A stretch of DNA of 64,000 nucleotides from the NCBI GenBank assembly GCA_015232355.1, contig JADFZW010000005.1:124001-188000 (forward strand), given 5' to 3'. Positions 1 through 8,813 of the stretch are shown piece by piece. The notes beneath the pieces are model-generated. The model saw nothing but the letters and a program-made list of their open reading frames with translations, was not told the DNA's origin and made no database searches. Within the stretch, counting starts at the first letter, position 1. Each line of letters starts with the position of its first letter. This DNA is from Oligoflexia bacterium. GTDB taxonomy: Bacteria > Bdellovibrionota > Bacteriovoracia > Bacteriovoracales > Bacteriovoracaceae. A program made the translations under genes and the position numbers.

Positions 1-2003
1 GTACTACCCTTAATCCCTAAGGTTGCAAGTGCAGTCAGAGCACCATCAATTTTAACTTGATCAGAATCTAAAACTACTGTTGCTCCAGTAATACGACTAC
101 CATTTTCTGAAATTATATCTTTTGCTTGTGAAATATTAATTGTATCTGCAAATGTATCTGAGCCCTTTGCAAAAGTAAGCGATTTTATATCCTTAATTTT
201 TAGTTGTATAGTTTTATAGGAACCTGTAAGTTTAATGGCATCTGCTTTATAATCACTACTTTTTACTTCTATTTCACCACCCTCTTTAATATCTTTTCCC
301 TCTAGAGTTTCATATAGTCCTTGCAAGTTTCCATCTCTGGATATATTTTTTTTAGCTTTAAAATCGGCCAGTAGGTAGCGCATACTTAAGTTTTTTCCAA
401 GTAGCAGATCACCATTTTCCGAGTGTAAAACTAAGCGATATTTTAATTGTTCCTCCGCGCTTAATTTATTGAATACTTCCGCTACTTCTTGTAAAGTTTT
501 TTTTCCTTCAAATAAATCAATTCCTGTTTTTATAGTACCATTAATTGATAAATTATCTTTCGAAATAATAGTAGCTGAATTTTTAGTAACGATAGATCCA
601 TTTTCAGCAAGAAATACTTCCTTGGCCTTGGCCGAAAAATCTGTAGCATAAATTTTAGAAGCAAGTTCTAATTTATTAATAATATCTATCAACACTTTTT
701 CTGAAGCAGTTATTGATCCTTTAATTATTGCATTTTCACTATTTACTATCGTACTTGCTGTATTGGCAATTCCACTTTGTAAATCACCATCAATATCTAC
801 AAATTTTTTACCATTAATTACTACATTTCCTTCTGATGATATAGTTAGTGATTTAGCTCTAACTTCACCTACAGATGTTAAGTAAACTCCTCTTGATAGG
901 TTAGCAAAGATCTCGGCATGTTTTGTACTTATTAAATCAACAGGCGCTCGAGTCCATGTTTGTTGCTCAATACTCTTTTGAAGTGCTGTCTTTCCATTCG
1001 AAAGATCCAATCCAGTTGCTAAAGTTATTGTTCCTGAAAAATCAATAGTACCATTTTCTAAATCATTATTGTTAAATACAGCACTGTTTTCTAAAGCAAA
1101 TTTTGTATATTTACCAGTTTCAACAAATGGACTATCTACTAATAAATTTATGGTCTCAAGTGAATAGTCATCTTGAAAGCTAACTTTAATAGGACTATTA
1201 TAAAATGCTCCATATCTGGCAATTGTTTTGGATGAATCATTAATCGATGCTGCCTTTGATATTAAAACTCCATTCGCAAATATTTTAGAGTTAATACCAT
1301 TATCTATCAAACTACTAACATCATCTTCACCCTCTGAATCTTTAGCAAACGTTTGAAAAACGATATCACCATTACTTCTAATTATTCCATTATTTGATAA
1401 TTCCAAATTAAAATTGAGAGATATATCGTTAGCACTTAAAAGAGAATTTTTCCCATTACTGATTACACTACTCCAGATATGAATTTTATCAGCATTAATA
1501 GTTGAACTAGTGTTCGCCATACTTGAAGCATTATTTACTTTTTTATTAATCCTGGCGATAAATTCCGAGGTGTTTATTTTTGCAGTTGAAATATTTAAAT
1601 TATCAGCGATAAGGTGCACTCCTTTTAATATATTAAAATTATCAGTAATAACAATAGCTGCGTTTGCCTTGGCATCAACTGCGGCCGAACAACTAATAAT
1701 TCCAAAAGTTATATTTTCTGCAGTAATCTGAATAGCTTTTGAGTATTTTCCCTCGAGTGATAAATGTTTTTTATCCTTACCACTAATTATTATTTGATCT
1801 GATTTACAAACTATATCGGCCACATACTCATTTTTCTTATTATAAAATCTATTAAAAGATGGAAGTGATCCTTTGCAAATAGATTCTATCATTTGTGAAT
1901 TTATAATTTCTATATCATCAGCATAAGCAAATTCACTTATTAAAGTCGTAAATATAAAAAATATTATCTCAAATTTAATTTTAAATTTAATTTTAAATAA
2001 CAT
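1..2003 (-). CDS. Secreted repeat-rich adhesin-like protein (3' end outside window)
   Basis: An uninterrupted reading frame of 667 codons runs off the left edge, so the C-terminus is missing. The start is the ATG at 2003, with a GGAGG ribosome site 9 bases upstream. The first 30 residues form a signal peptide (Lys-rich start, hydrophobic core, cut after FAYA). The rest is Asn/Ser/Ile/Gly-rich with repeated short strands such as SINGTI, VVINGK and ENGSI. A longer module (GTI..TG.DL..GK..LQ) occurs at least twice. This pattern is typical of right-handed beta-helix surface proteins (filamentous haemagglutinin or autotransporter passenger), but I see no clear TPS domain and the missing C-terminus would hold any barrel or anchor. 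It follows the ankyrin gene by 19 bases, so the two are probably co-transcribed. Adhesin is an inference from fold style only. Confidence 0.75.
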   Translation of the reverse strand, partial: MLFKIKFKIKFEIIFFIFTTLISEFAYADDIEIINSQMIESICKGSLPSFNRFYNKKNEYVADIVCKSDQIIISGKDKKHLSLEGKYSKAIQITAENITFGIISCSAAVDAKANAAIVITDNFNILKGVHLIADNLNISTAKINTSEFIARINKKVNNASSMANTSSTINADKIHIWSSVISNGKNSLLSANDISLNFNLELSNNGIIRSNGDIVFQTFAKDSEGEDDVSSLIDNGINSKIFANGVLISKAASINDSSKTIARYGAFYNSPIKVSFQDDYSLETINLLVDSPFVETGKYTKFALENSAVFNNNDLENGTIDFSGTITLATGLDLSNGKTALQKSIEQQTWTRAPVDLISTKHAEIFANLSRGVYLTSVGEVRAKSLTISSEGNVVINGKKFVDIDGDLQSGIANTASTIVNSENAIIKGSITASEKVLIDIINKLELASKIYATDFSAKAKEVFLAENGSIVTKNSATIISKDNLSINGTIKTGIDLFEGKKTLQEVAEVFNKLSAEEQLKYRLVLHSENGDLLLGKNLSMRYLLADFKAKKNISRDGNLQGLYETLEGKDIKEGGEIEVKSSDYKADAIKLTGSYKTIQLKIKDIKSLTFAKGSDTFADTINISQAKDIISENGSRITGATVVLDSDQVKIDGALTALATLGIKGS

Positions 2004-2022
2004 AACATCATCCTCCTATCCT

Positions 2023-5000
2023 TTACTCCTCAATCAAATCTATCTCTAAGTTCCGATTAAAAAGAGATTTAAAACTACTTTGAATCTCTTGTAACCCTAC
2101 TCTAAAATCAGTTTTCTCATCATCGGAAGGAAAAGAAGGGTGACGAATTAATATCTCCTTTAAATTTATAAATTTATCTCCTAATATTTTTAATACCTCT
2201 TTATCGTTTAAAGAATTCCAATCGCTCAAAACTATTTGTTTTAAATTATCAAAAGCTGTATCTCCTACTTCATTTTTTATTGAAATTAAACTTTTACTTA
2301 ATTCATTCTTATCTAACTTTGCTTGATCCAAATCTAAAGAAGAGAGAAATTTATTATACGCTATAGGTTTAAAATTTTTGGCCAAAACTCTAAAGTAACT
2401 ATTCCCTTTCGGTGGTGCAATTGCGATTGTTTCACTACTCTCTTGAACTTTAAAATCAGATTTAACAGGTATAATTTTTCCTGATTCTAAAATGTATTGA
2501 CCATTTTTTATATTTCCTAAAGTCGTGCTTGCAAGAACTGTTGATGTTTTATATGCACTTAGAACTTTAAATACTTGTTCTGAAAGAACACCAGATGCAT
2601 CCTTTCCATCAACAAGTTTACAAGTTGATTCATTATAATCAACTAAATAACAAGTACTATTGTCAAAATAAACATAATTTGAAGGTGTTGTTTTAGGATT
2701 ATCAACATCTGCATAATATCTTGCTGCTGGACCATTTTTTGTTTCATCTTTTAATGAGATAATTTTACAAGCAATTGAACTTTTCTCTTCCAATCCTGGT
2801 TCAATGCTTTTTATTACTTCTCTTTTGGGTTGTATAATCACATCATTTTGAAATGGATTTATTACTTGAGGTTCACTATATGTAGCTTCGATATAAGAGG
2901 TGTAATCCTTTCTTGTATTACCATTATAAAAAAATCTTTTATTGGTAGTTGCTGGTAAATCATGTCTATCTTTAAACACATCAAATATTTTTAATTCCAA
3001 TTGATCTAATTTCTGCATATTATTCCCTTTTTTCAATGTAGGAACAATTGAAAAAAAGTGTCCTTGATTTCTATTAGACTTAATGTCTAGTACACAATTT
3101 GGCGTACGACTCCCTTCAACCACACCACATACTTCTCTGGCCACATCGGTTACAAGCAACGCCCATCTCTTAATATTTTTATTTAAGGTCTCTTGTGATT
3201 CCATCGATGATTTATTATAATCAATAATTTTATTGCTCAAATCACTTATGAGTTTGTTAGCCTTTTCAGAAAAAGAAAAACCAGTATCTTGAAGTGTGGT
3301 AGGAGTTGTTGTTACAATTGTTGGATTAATCAATGATTTATTAAAATTAACTCCAAATTTTTCTTTATAATAATCAAAAGCACTTTTGTCTTTATCTTGA
3401 CTATTTTTGATATTTATATCCACTCCACTTTGTATTAGATATTCAAAAATTGCTTTAACACCGGTCTCTGCTGCTATCATAAGAAATGTTTTTCCAACAC
3501 CATTAATATGATTAAGCTCAGATTTATCCATCTTATTGATTATTAATTTTGCAAATTCAATTTTATTACTCTTAATTGCATGTTGTAATGGAAGTTTACC
3601 TTTTTTATCTTGTGTGATTAAATTAATATCTCTTGCAATCAATGCACGTAAAACACTTATGTCATTCATTTTAATTGCACTTAAAACAGGAACTTCCCCA
3701 TTTTTATTTGCTCTATTGAGTGCATCTTTATCTAGTTTATTAATTATATCTAATGAAAATTTTGTATTCTCCTTTTTCATAGCATAAACAAGGGCCGAAT
3801 CACCATTATTATCACTCTCATCAAGGGATAAACCGCTATTAACAATAATATCAAAATGATTTTTATTATTATCTTCAATTGCATACATCAAAGGTGTTTT
3901 CCCATTTTGATCTTTCCATGGATTATTTGCTTTAACACCTTTTTGTATCAAATACATATAAAGATCTAGAAGTCCATAATGTGCTACCATATCCATTATT
4001 GATTTTTTACCTTGTATTTTGATAGATGAAAGATCAGAAGTTTTCATATTATCAATAATTAATTTTGCGGAATCCATATTAACAGTAATCTCATCTTCAC
4101 CTTTTTTAACCAAGGTATGAAACAAAGGAGGAAATCCCTTTTTATCTAAATTAGTTAAACTAACACCTTTTTTGATTAGGGCACTTATAATTTGAACATT
4201 ATTTTTACTGGCAGCAATTTTAAGAGCTGAATTTCCATTTTTATCAAGAACCTCCACTTCACTCACATTAAGTGAGTTAATTAATTGTAAAGCAAGATTT
4301 GTATTTTTTCTTGCTGTTGCAATAATTAATGGTGATTGGTCATCTTCATTTTTCCAAGAAGTATTAACAGGGACACCTTTTTTTAATAAGTATTCATAAA
4401 TATCCCATGCTCCTCTATCGGCCGCCAAATCAAGAGTTGTCTTACCCTTATTATTTTTTTTCGAAAGATCTGAAATCTGCATATTATCTATAATGAATTT
4501 TGCAGTTTGAAGACTATCATCCTCTACTGATACCGAATCAGCGTAAAAAATATAATTAAGTGGAATATCTCCATTGCTATCAACTAATGCAAAATTAGCA
4601 TTTGTTTTTTGTAGCAATTGCAATTTTTCTAAATCTCCAGACATGGCCGCAAAAGCAATATGAGAAGCTCCTTCTTTATTCCAATTATTATTTACTTTAG
4701 TACAACCTTTTGTAAGTAAATATTTGTATAGGCCCCATTGATCTCTATCTGCTGCAAAATCCAATGCAGACATTCCAACAACATTCACACTATTTAAAAG
4801 ATTCGGTACAATTCTTTCAACTTCAGGGCGAGAACTTTCCAACATGGAGTTAATAAATTTTTTAACAAGATTATTTTTCCCTAATAGTATCGCAATATCT
4901 ATTACACTATTTTGTTTTCCATCTACATCTAACAAGAGCATTGGATTACTAAGTGATATTTTTTGCAAAGTAAGCAAATCCTCCCTTTCTATTGCACTAA

Positions 5001-5172
5001 TAATTGAATTGGATGTAAATGGCATCATTCCAGGAAACATCATTACTGGAGGCATAGTTCTTGGATCTCTCATACCAGAAAACATAGCATATGCTGAAAT
5101 TGAAATGACTACAAAGAAAAGAAATGAAGTTATTATAAGAGTAATAATTAAGTTAAAAATATTTTTTTTCAT
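2023..5172 (-). CDS. Exported ankyrin-repeat protein, 1049 aa
   Basis: The N-terminus has a 30-residue hydrophobic export signal (cut after ISAYA). Residues about 55-650 are ankyrin repeats. Motifs such as SALDFAADR, TTLDLAADRG and TPLMYAIEDNN are followed by helix pairs and KKGV/TKG loops. A longer period of about 130-170 residues is visible because the segment ending YLLTKG, YLLKKG, YLIQKG and YLIQSG recurs four times, so blocks of repeats have been duplicated. Residues about 650-1049 are a non-ankyrin domain with several Cys (about 710-735 and 820-860) that I do not recognise. The ribosome site is AGGAGGT, 5 bases before ATG. It is first gene of a two-gene operon with the adhesin-like protein downstream. 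Ankyrins bind proteins; the target is unknown. An export signal on an ankyrin protein suggests a periplasmic, surface or host-directed role. Confidence 0.85.
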   Translation of the reverse strand: MKKNIFNLIITLIITSFLFFVVISISAYAMFSGMRDPRTMPPVMMFPGMMPFTSNSIISAIEREDLLTLQKISLSNPMLLLDVDGKQNSVIDIAILLGKNNLVKKFINSMLESSRPEVERIVPNLLNSVNVVGMSALDFAADRDQWGLYKYLLTKGCTKVNNNWNKEGASHIAFAAMSGDLEKLQLLQKTNANFALVDSNGDIPLNYIFYADSVSVEDDSLQTAKFIIDNMQISDLSKKNNKGKTTLDLAADRGAWDIYEYLLKKGVPVNTSWKNEDDQSPLIIATARKNTNLALQLINSLNVSEVEVLDKNGNSALKIAASKNNVQIISALIKKGVSLTNLDKKGFPPLFHTLVKKGEDEITVNMDSAKLIIDNMKTSDLSSIKIQGKKSIMDMVAHYGLLDLYMYLIQKGVKANNPWKDQNGKTPLMYAIEDNNKNHFDIIVNSGLSLDESDNNGDSALVYAMKKENTKFSLDIINKLDKDALNRANKNGEVPVLSAIKMNDISVLRALIARDINLITQDKKGKLPLQHAIKSNKIEFAKLIINKMDKSELNHINGVGKTFLMIAAETGVKAIFEYLIQSGVDINIKNSQDKDKSAFDYYKEKFGVNFNKSLINPTIVTTTPTTLQDTGFSFSEKANKLISDLSNKIIDYNKSSMESQETLNKNIKRWALLVTDVAREVCGVVEGSRTPNCVLDIKSNRNQGHFFSIVPTLKKGNNMQKLDQLELKIFDVFKDRHDLPATTNKRFFYNGNTRKDYTSYIEATYSEPQVINPFQNDVIIQPKREVIKSIEPGLEEKSSIACKIISLKDETKNGPAARYYADVDNPKTTPSNYVYFDNSTCYLVDYNESTCKLVDGKDASGVLSEQVFKVLSAYKTSTVLASTTLGNIKNGQYILESGKIIPVKSDFKVQESSETIAIAPPKGNSYFRVLAKNFKPIAYNKFLSSLDLDQAKLDKNELSKSLISIKNEVGDTAFDNLKQIVLSDWNSLNDKEVLKILGDKFINLKEILIRHPSFPSDDEKTDFRVGLQEIQSSFKSLFNRNLEIDLIEE

Positions 5173-5506
5173 TAGTACCTCCTAAGTATTTTTCTTTTTA
5201 GTTGTAATTTAAAAATATAATCACGTTTGAAAATTATTTTTAATCATAACTTTATTTCAGAGTTACTAGACAAAAATAAAAAAATATTTTTTTATTATAA
5301 GTCAAAACATTGAATTTATTTACTCTATAAATTTTATTTATACAAAGTATGTTACTTATTTTTTTGGCAGTTTTTAGCTTTTTTGATTTTTACGAATTTT
5401 ATTATTACTAATTTGATTTTTATATCTATTTAAAATCTTTGATGAAAAATTATTGAATTAAATTGATAAAAAACTACTGACATTTATTTGTGTCACTTTT
5501 TATATT
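5173..5506. other. 334-bp intergenic region with a 22-bp A/T palindrome
   Basis: Upstream region of the ankyrin operon. It contains a perfect 22-bp palindrome at 5275-5296, made of AAT, seven A, TA, seven T and ATT, about 100 bases upstream of the ankyrin start. It also contains the terminator of the neighbouring lipoprotein gene. I see no open frame with a ribosome site. The palindrome could be an operator or simply a bent A-tract. Confidence 0.5.
5464..5496 (-). terminator. Probable intrinsic terminator after the three-repeat lipoprotein
   Basis: Eleven bases beyond the stop codon of the gene ending at 5507, the minus strand reads TGACA, an 8-base loop, TGTCA, then GTAG and a run of six T. 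The stem is short (5 bp), which lowers confidence. On the plus strand the hairpin is also followed by five T. Confidence 0.45.
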
Positions 5507-6586
5507 TTAATAAATCATCACTTGAATTGATATAGCAAAATTTTCCAACAAGATTGGACTCTTTTGTATACCATTCAATAATGCACTTAAATCATCTGAG
5601 TTTTTAGCAACAAATATATCATTAAAAAAAAGATTACCTCTATTATCAACGGTAGATGAATAGGGATCTACGTTTAGTTTTCGATAAAAACTTAAATATG
5701 TTGCTTTTGCTTTAGAAAATAATCCACTAAGTTTATAACCATCATATATTTCACCATCTAATCCCACATCAGCTATAGTCATTCCATATGTTTGATCTGC
5801 AGGAATAGCTCCTGTTAATTGAATACTTATAGAAACAACACTTGCAAGTGAAGTGGTTTTAATTTTCTCCTCTAGTTTTCCTAAATCTTCAGATCCTGAT
5901 GCCACCAAAATATCATTTATAAAATAATTTCCCTTCATATCCATGCTTAAATTAAATGGATTCGCTGTTAGTGATTTTATCTTTAAAAGCGCTGACGTTG
6001 TCTGTCCTATGTACTGTTTTCCAGTAATCTTGTCCCTACTAATCCAATCTGTAATAACATCCTCTACTGGCACTCCATATGTTTTCGCAGTAAATATTTG
6101 AGTAATAGTAGGAGTAGGACTAGTAGGAGAAGGAGTTATTTGCTGAATTGAAATAGAAACAACATTGGAAAGAGTTCCATTTTTTATATTATATTCTAAT
6201 ACACCGATATCATCTCCAACTTTTGCAACAATTATATTATCGATTAAAAAATTATTATTTACATCAGCAGATATAGAGAAGTTACCACTATTAAGTGAAA
6301 CAATATTCAAAGCTAATGTTGAAGTCTGTGTCTTGTAGTTAGTTGTTGTAATTGTTCCTTTTAAAAGAACACTCTCCACTTTTACTCCATATACCTTACT
6401 ACTACTACTAACAGAAGATGATGGTACAGATGATGTTGTACTGGGAGTATTTGCTTTATTGCTATTACTACTACTATTACTATCAACATTACTTTGATTT
6501 TTAGAACCACAACCTTGAAATAATATAACTGTAATAAAAATAGAAATAAGAAATATTAAATTTAATATCGAAAAATTAATTTTCAT
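5507..6586 (-). CDS. Lipoprotein with three tandem ~85-residue domains
   Basis: The N-terminus is a lipoprotein signal with lipobox LFQGC (Cys26), followed by a 35-residue Ser/Asn-rich linker. The remainder is three copies of one domain, starting at about residues 64, 169 and 265. Each begins YGV or YGM with an acidic dipeptide (VESV, VEDV, IADV). Each contains a core of hydrophobic strand, NxxGNYFINDI(I/L/F)VA and a DD/EDLG helix, and each ends (V/A)SISIQ. The second linker is Pro/Thr-rich. I recognise no named family. The arrangement suggests three copies of a small alpha/beta binding domain tethered to a membrane. It lies alone between intergenic gaps on both sides. Confidence 0.75.
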   Translation of the reverse strand: MKINFSILNLIFLISIFITVILFQGCGSKNQSNVDSNSSSNSNKANTPSTTSSVPSSSVSSSSKVYGVKVESVLLKGTITTTNYKTQTSTLALNIVSLNSGNFSISADVNNNFLIDNIIVAKVGDDIGVLEYNIKNGTLSNVVSISIQQITPSPTSPTPTITQIFTAKTYGVPVEDVITDWISRDKITGKQYIGQTTSALLKIKSLTANPFNLSMDMKGNYFINDILVASGSEDLGKLEEKIKTTSLASVVSISIQLTGAIPADQTYGMTIADVGLDGEIYDGYKLSGLFSKAKATYLSFYRKLNVDPYSSTVDNRGNLFFNDIFVAKNSDDLSALLNGIQKSPILLENFAISIQVMIY

Positions 6587-6764
6587 AATAACTTCTCTCC
6601 GATTATTTTTTGCTATTTTTGTGATAGTTCTTTAAAGCTTAAAGCAAGAGATATGCCAAAAAGTAAATCTTTAATAAATCCGATATATAAATAAAAAAAG
6701 AATCACAAAATGTTTATGACTTTGTATAAAACTTTTACACCTGAAAGGATATTTAACGAAATCG

Positions 6765-7238
6765 TCAATTAAATAGTTCCAAAAGCTTCAACTTTAAATC
6801 GATACTACGACTTTTCCCTTGAAACCCTCCGATTTTTTTTCCTGCACCTACAACTTGGTGACATGGAATAACTATGGGAAATGGATTAATCGACATAATT
6901 CGTCCAACAGCGCGAGCATAATTTTTACCAAGACCTGAGCGTTTGGCCAATTCACCATAGGTAATAGTACCCTTAACCGGAGCTATTTTATTAAGAGTAA
7001 GTAGTACTTTTTTAGCATTCGCAGATAGTGGTAAATCCAGCATTGATAAAATTTCTTTTGATTTAAAATTTTGTGGTTGGCCCTGCAGATAGCAAAATAT
7101 CATTTTTGCAAGTTTACCTACACTATCAGTACTCTGAGAAAAATAATCGGCAGTACTATCATTATCATCAACTAAAGATATATTTATCTCTTTAATTTTA
7201 GAATTAAGAGTAAAGTAATGGATATCTACTTTAACCAA
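6765..7238 (-). CDS. ogt: Methylated-DNA--protein-cysteine methyltransferase (MGMT/Ogt-like)
   Basis: The C-terminal half is a typical O6-alkylguanine-DNA alkyltransferase domain: TITYGELAKRSGL, then the helix-turn-helix ARAVGRIMSINPFPIVI, then the acceptor site PCHQVV (Cys126 from the TTG start) and GGFQG. The protein transfers an alkyl group from guanine to this Cys, which kills the enzyme. The usual PCHRV has Gln in place of Arg here, which is uncommon. The N-terminal half is weakly conserved. The start is uncertain: there is no in-frame ATG between the upstream stop and Met46. The best candidates are TTG at 7238 without a clear ribosome site, or ATT at 7259 further from the AAGGAG near 7280. 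That AAGGAG lies in the end of the preceding gene, so the two may be translationally coupled. Confidence 0.85.
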   Translation of the reverse strand: MVKVDIHYFTLNSKIKEINISLVDDNDSTADYFSQSTDSVGKLAKMIFCYLQGQPQNFKSKEILSMLDLPLSANAKKVLLTLNKIAPVKGTITYGELAKRSGLGKNYARAVGRIMSINPFPIVIPCHQVVGAGKKIGGFQGKSRSIDLKLKLLELFN

Positions 7239-7274
7239 ATTGCTGATAAATGAAAAAATGGCGGTATCTATCTT

Positions 7275-8276
7275 CTACTCTCCTTTAAGCAATCTAAAAC
7301 CCATTCTATATTCCCATGTAGAGACTGTTAATTTTCCATCAAACTCTTTGAAGAATTCATTAAATGTTGAATTATTCGCAAAATAATTTGCTAATTGATT
7401 TGCTTGATAATGGAAACTATCCGTAACCAACTTATGATCAGCATCCATACTAATCAAAGCATCTGATAAATTTTTAACTTCCTTTCTTAAAGCAACCAAA
7501 GCAGGCGCGGCCGCTGGATTGTAGACTGAGTAGACTGCCATAACTAAATCAATAATAAGTCCAGTTATTTTTTTCATCTCTTCAATATTCTCATCCATAG
7601 CATCTACAATTCCATAATCAACAATTAAATGATTTATAGGTGCTCTTGCAAACTCTCCATTTAATGGATAAATTATTCTATCCTTCTCATTTAAGAAAAA
7701 GGAATCACCACTTGAATTTTTTCTATATATGTTGGTAACTTTTCCCATCGGAATCACACCATCAGTAACAAAAAAATAAAAAAACAAATCATCTTTTCTA
7801 AAATCATGATAGGCATTTATCACTTCAAACTTGAATGCATGAAGAGCAATCTTAGGTATAGGTTTAGTTGCAGTTGTAGTTGTAGTTACAGTCTTTCTAT
7901 CACTTGAAAGAGAGCTTTTGATCAAATAATCACTATAATCATCAGCTGGAAGATAATAGTTGTTAAGATTATTTGGCCAATTTTTATTTGTTGGAGAAAA
8001 TTTATCTAGAATTTTAGTCAGGTATTTTTTATCAACACTATTCTTTTTTAAAATATCATATACTCTCTTTAATGCTAGATTATCACTATTATTTGTGATC
8101 GTGCTCTTGTTTGCACTCTTGCTTTCGTTCACATAGGCATCTATTCCTTTCAGCACATAGGGAAAGGCCAGAGATAACTTTCTCTCGTTTGTTCCGGTTG
8201 CATCATTGGAAAATACAGCAAATGATAGTAAAGATAATGTCAATGATAGCAATAAAGCACTTAACACTCGTAGCAT
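7275..8276 (-). CDS. Exported protein of unknown function, 333 aa
   Basis: A signal peptide of about 23 residues (cut after FAVFS or SFAVFSNDA) is followed by a soluble protein. Low-complexity TVTTTTTATK lies at about residues 130-140. The C-terminal part contains a hydrophobic helical stretch around residues 235-265 (LIIDLVMAVYSVY) and ends EYRMGFRLLKGE. I do not recognise a family. GGAGG sits 8 bases upstream of the ATG. The MGMT-type gene follows without an obvious promoter, so they probably share a transcript. Confidence 0.7.
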   Translation of the reverse strand: MLRVLSALLLSLTLSLLSFAVFSNDATGTNERKLSLAFPYVLKGIDAYVNESKSANKSTITNNSDNLALKRVYDILKKNSVDKKYLTKILDKFSPTNKNWPNNLNNYYLPADDYSDYLIKSSLSSDRKTVTTTTTATKPIPKIALHAFKFEVINAYHDFRKDDLFFYFFVTDGVIPMGKVTNIYRKNSSGDSFFLNEKDRIIYPLNGEFARAPINHLIVDYGIVDAMDENIEEMKKITGLIIDLVMAVYSVYNPAAAPALVALRKEVKNLSDALISMDADHKLVTDSFHYQANQLANYFANNSTFNEFFKEFDGKLTVSTWEYRMGFRLLKGE

Positions 8277-8495
8277 AAATCATTCCTCCAAATTAATATT
8301 AATAATAAGAAAGTATGGTACCAGCACACATTTCAAATAGTAAATAATTTTTTTCTAACAAATAAAATCTGTTCACCCTGATCACATACTGATCCATTTT
8401 ACTGCCAATAAATATTATTTCATCATCTTTTATTTATGATAAAGTCGGACTGAGCTTAGTTGATATCAATCTTTTTCAAAATAATAGGGGATTGA

Positions 8496-8570
8496 ATGTA
8501 CGATATTTCACAAACAATAAAGAGGTTGGCCCTAAACATATTGAAAAATTCAAAAGATATTAAAATATGA
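8496..8570 (+). CDS. 24-residue leader ORF coupled to the next gene
   Basis: ATG at 8496 is preceded by AGGGG at a 5-base distance and encodes MYDISQTIKRLALNILKNSK plus four residues, a basic amphipathic peptide. Its TGA overlaps the ATG of the next gene (ATGA). That next ATG has no ribosome site of its own, so the short frame probably feeds ribosomes into it. It is too small to call by similarity. Confidence 0.5.
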   Translation: MYDISQTIKRLALNILKNSKDIKI

Positions 8571-8812
8571 ATTTAAAGAAAGATTTATTAGATAAGATCT
8601 TACGTAATATTTTAACAGAAAATAATAATTCAAAATACAAAGACTCTTCAAACAGTACTAAAGGATTTTACAGAGTAATAAATTGCATACAATCAGAGTT
8701 AAAAAGTTTGCAATTTAATTTAAACAATAAATTCGATGATAGTTTAGAGAATAACCAAGAAGATGATCAAGAAAATATTTGTGAAAATAAAATATTGACA
8801 CAAAATTTTTGA
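8567..8812 (+). CDS. Small acidic hypothetical protein, 81 aa
   Basis: The N-terminal half is helical and basic (MNLKKDLLDKILRNIL). The C-terminal half is Asn/Asp/Glu-rich (DDSLENNQEDDQEN). No family is recognised. It begins inside the stop codon of the 24-residue ORF, a layout typical of translational coupling. It ends one base from the end of the convergent transglutaminase gene, so no terminator can lie between them. Confidence 0.5.
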   Translation: MNLKKDLLDKILRNILTENNNSKYKDSSNSTKGFYRVINCIQSELKSLQFNLNNKFDDSLENNQEDDQENICENKILTQNF

Positions 8813-8813
8813 A

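Noticed and set aside
3536..5185. Open frames opposite the ankyrin gene (3536-3787 and 4844-5185, plus strand)
   Set aside because: They mirror the ankyrin codons, have no ribosome site, and the minus-strand gene has clear repeats and signal peptide.
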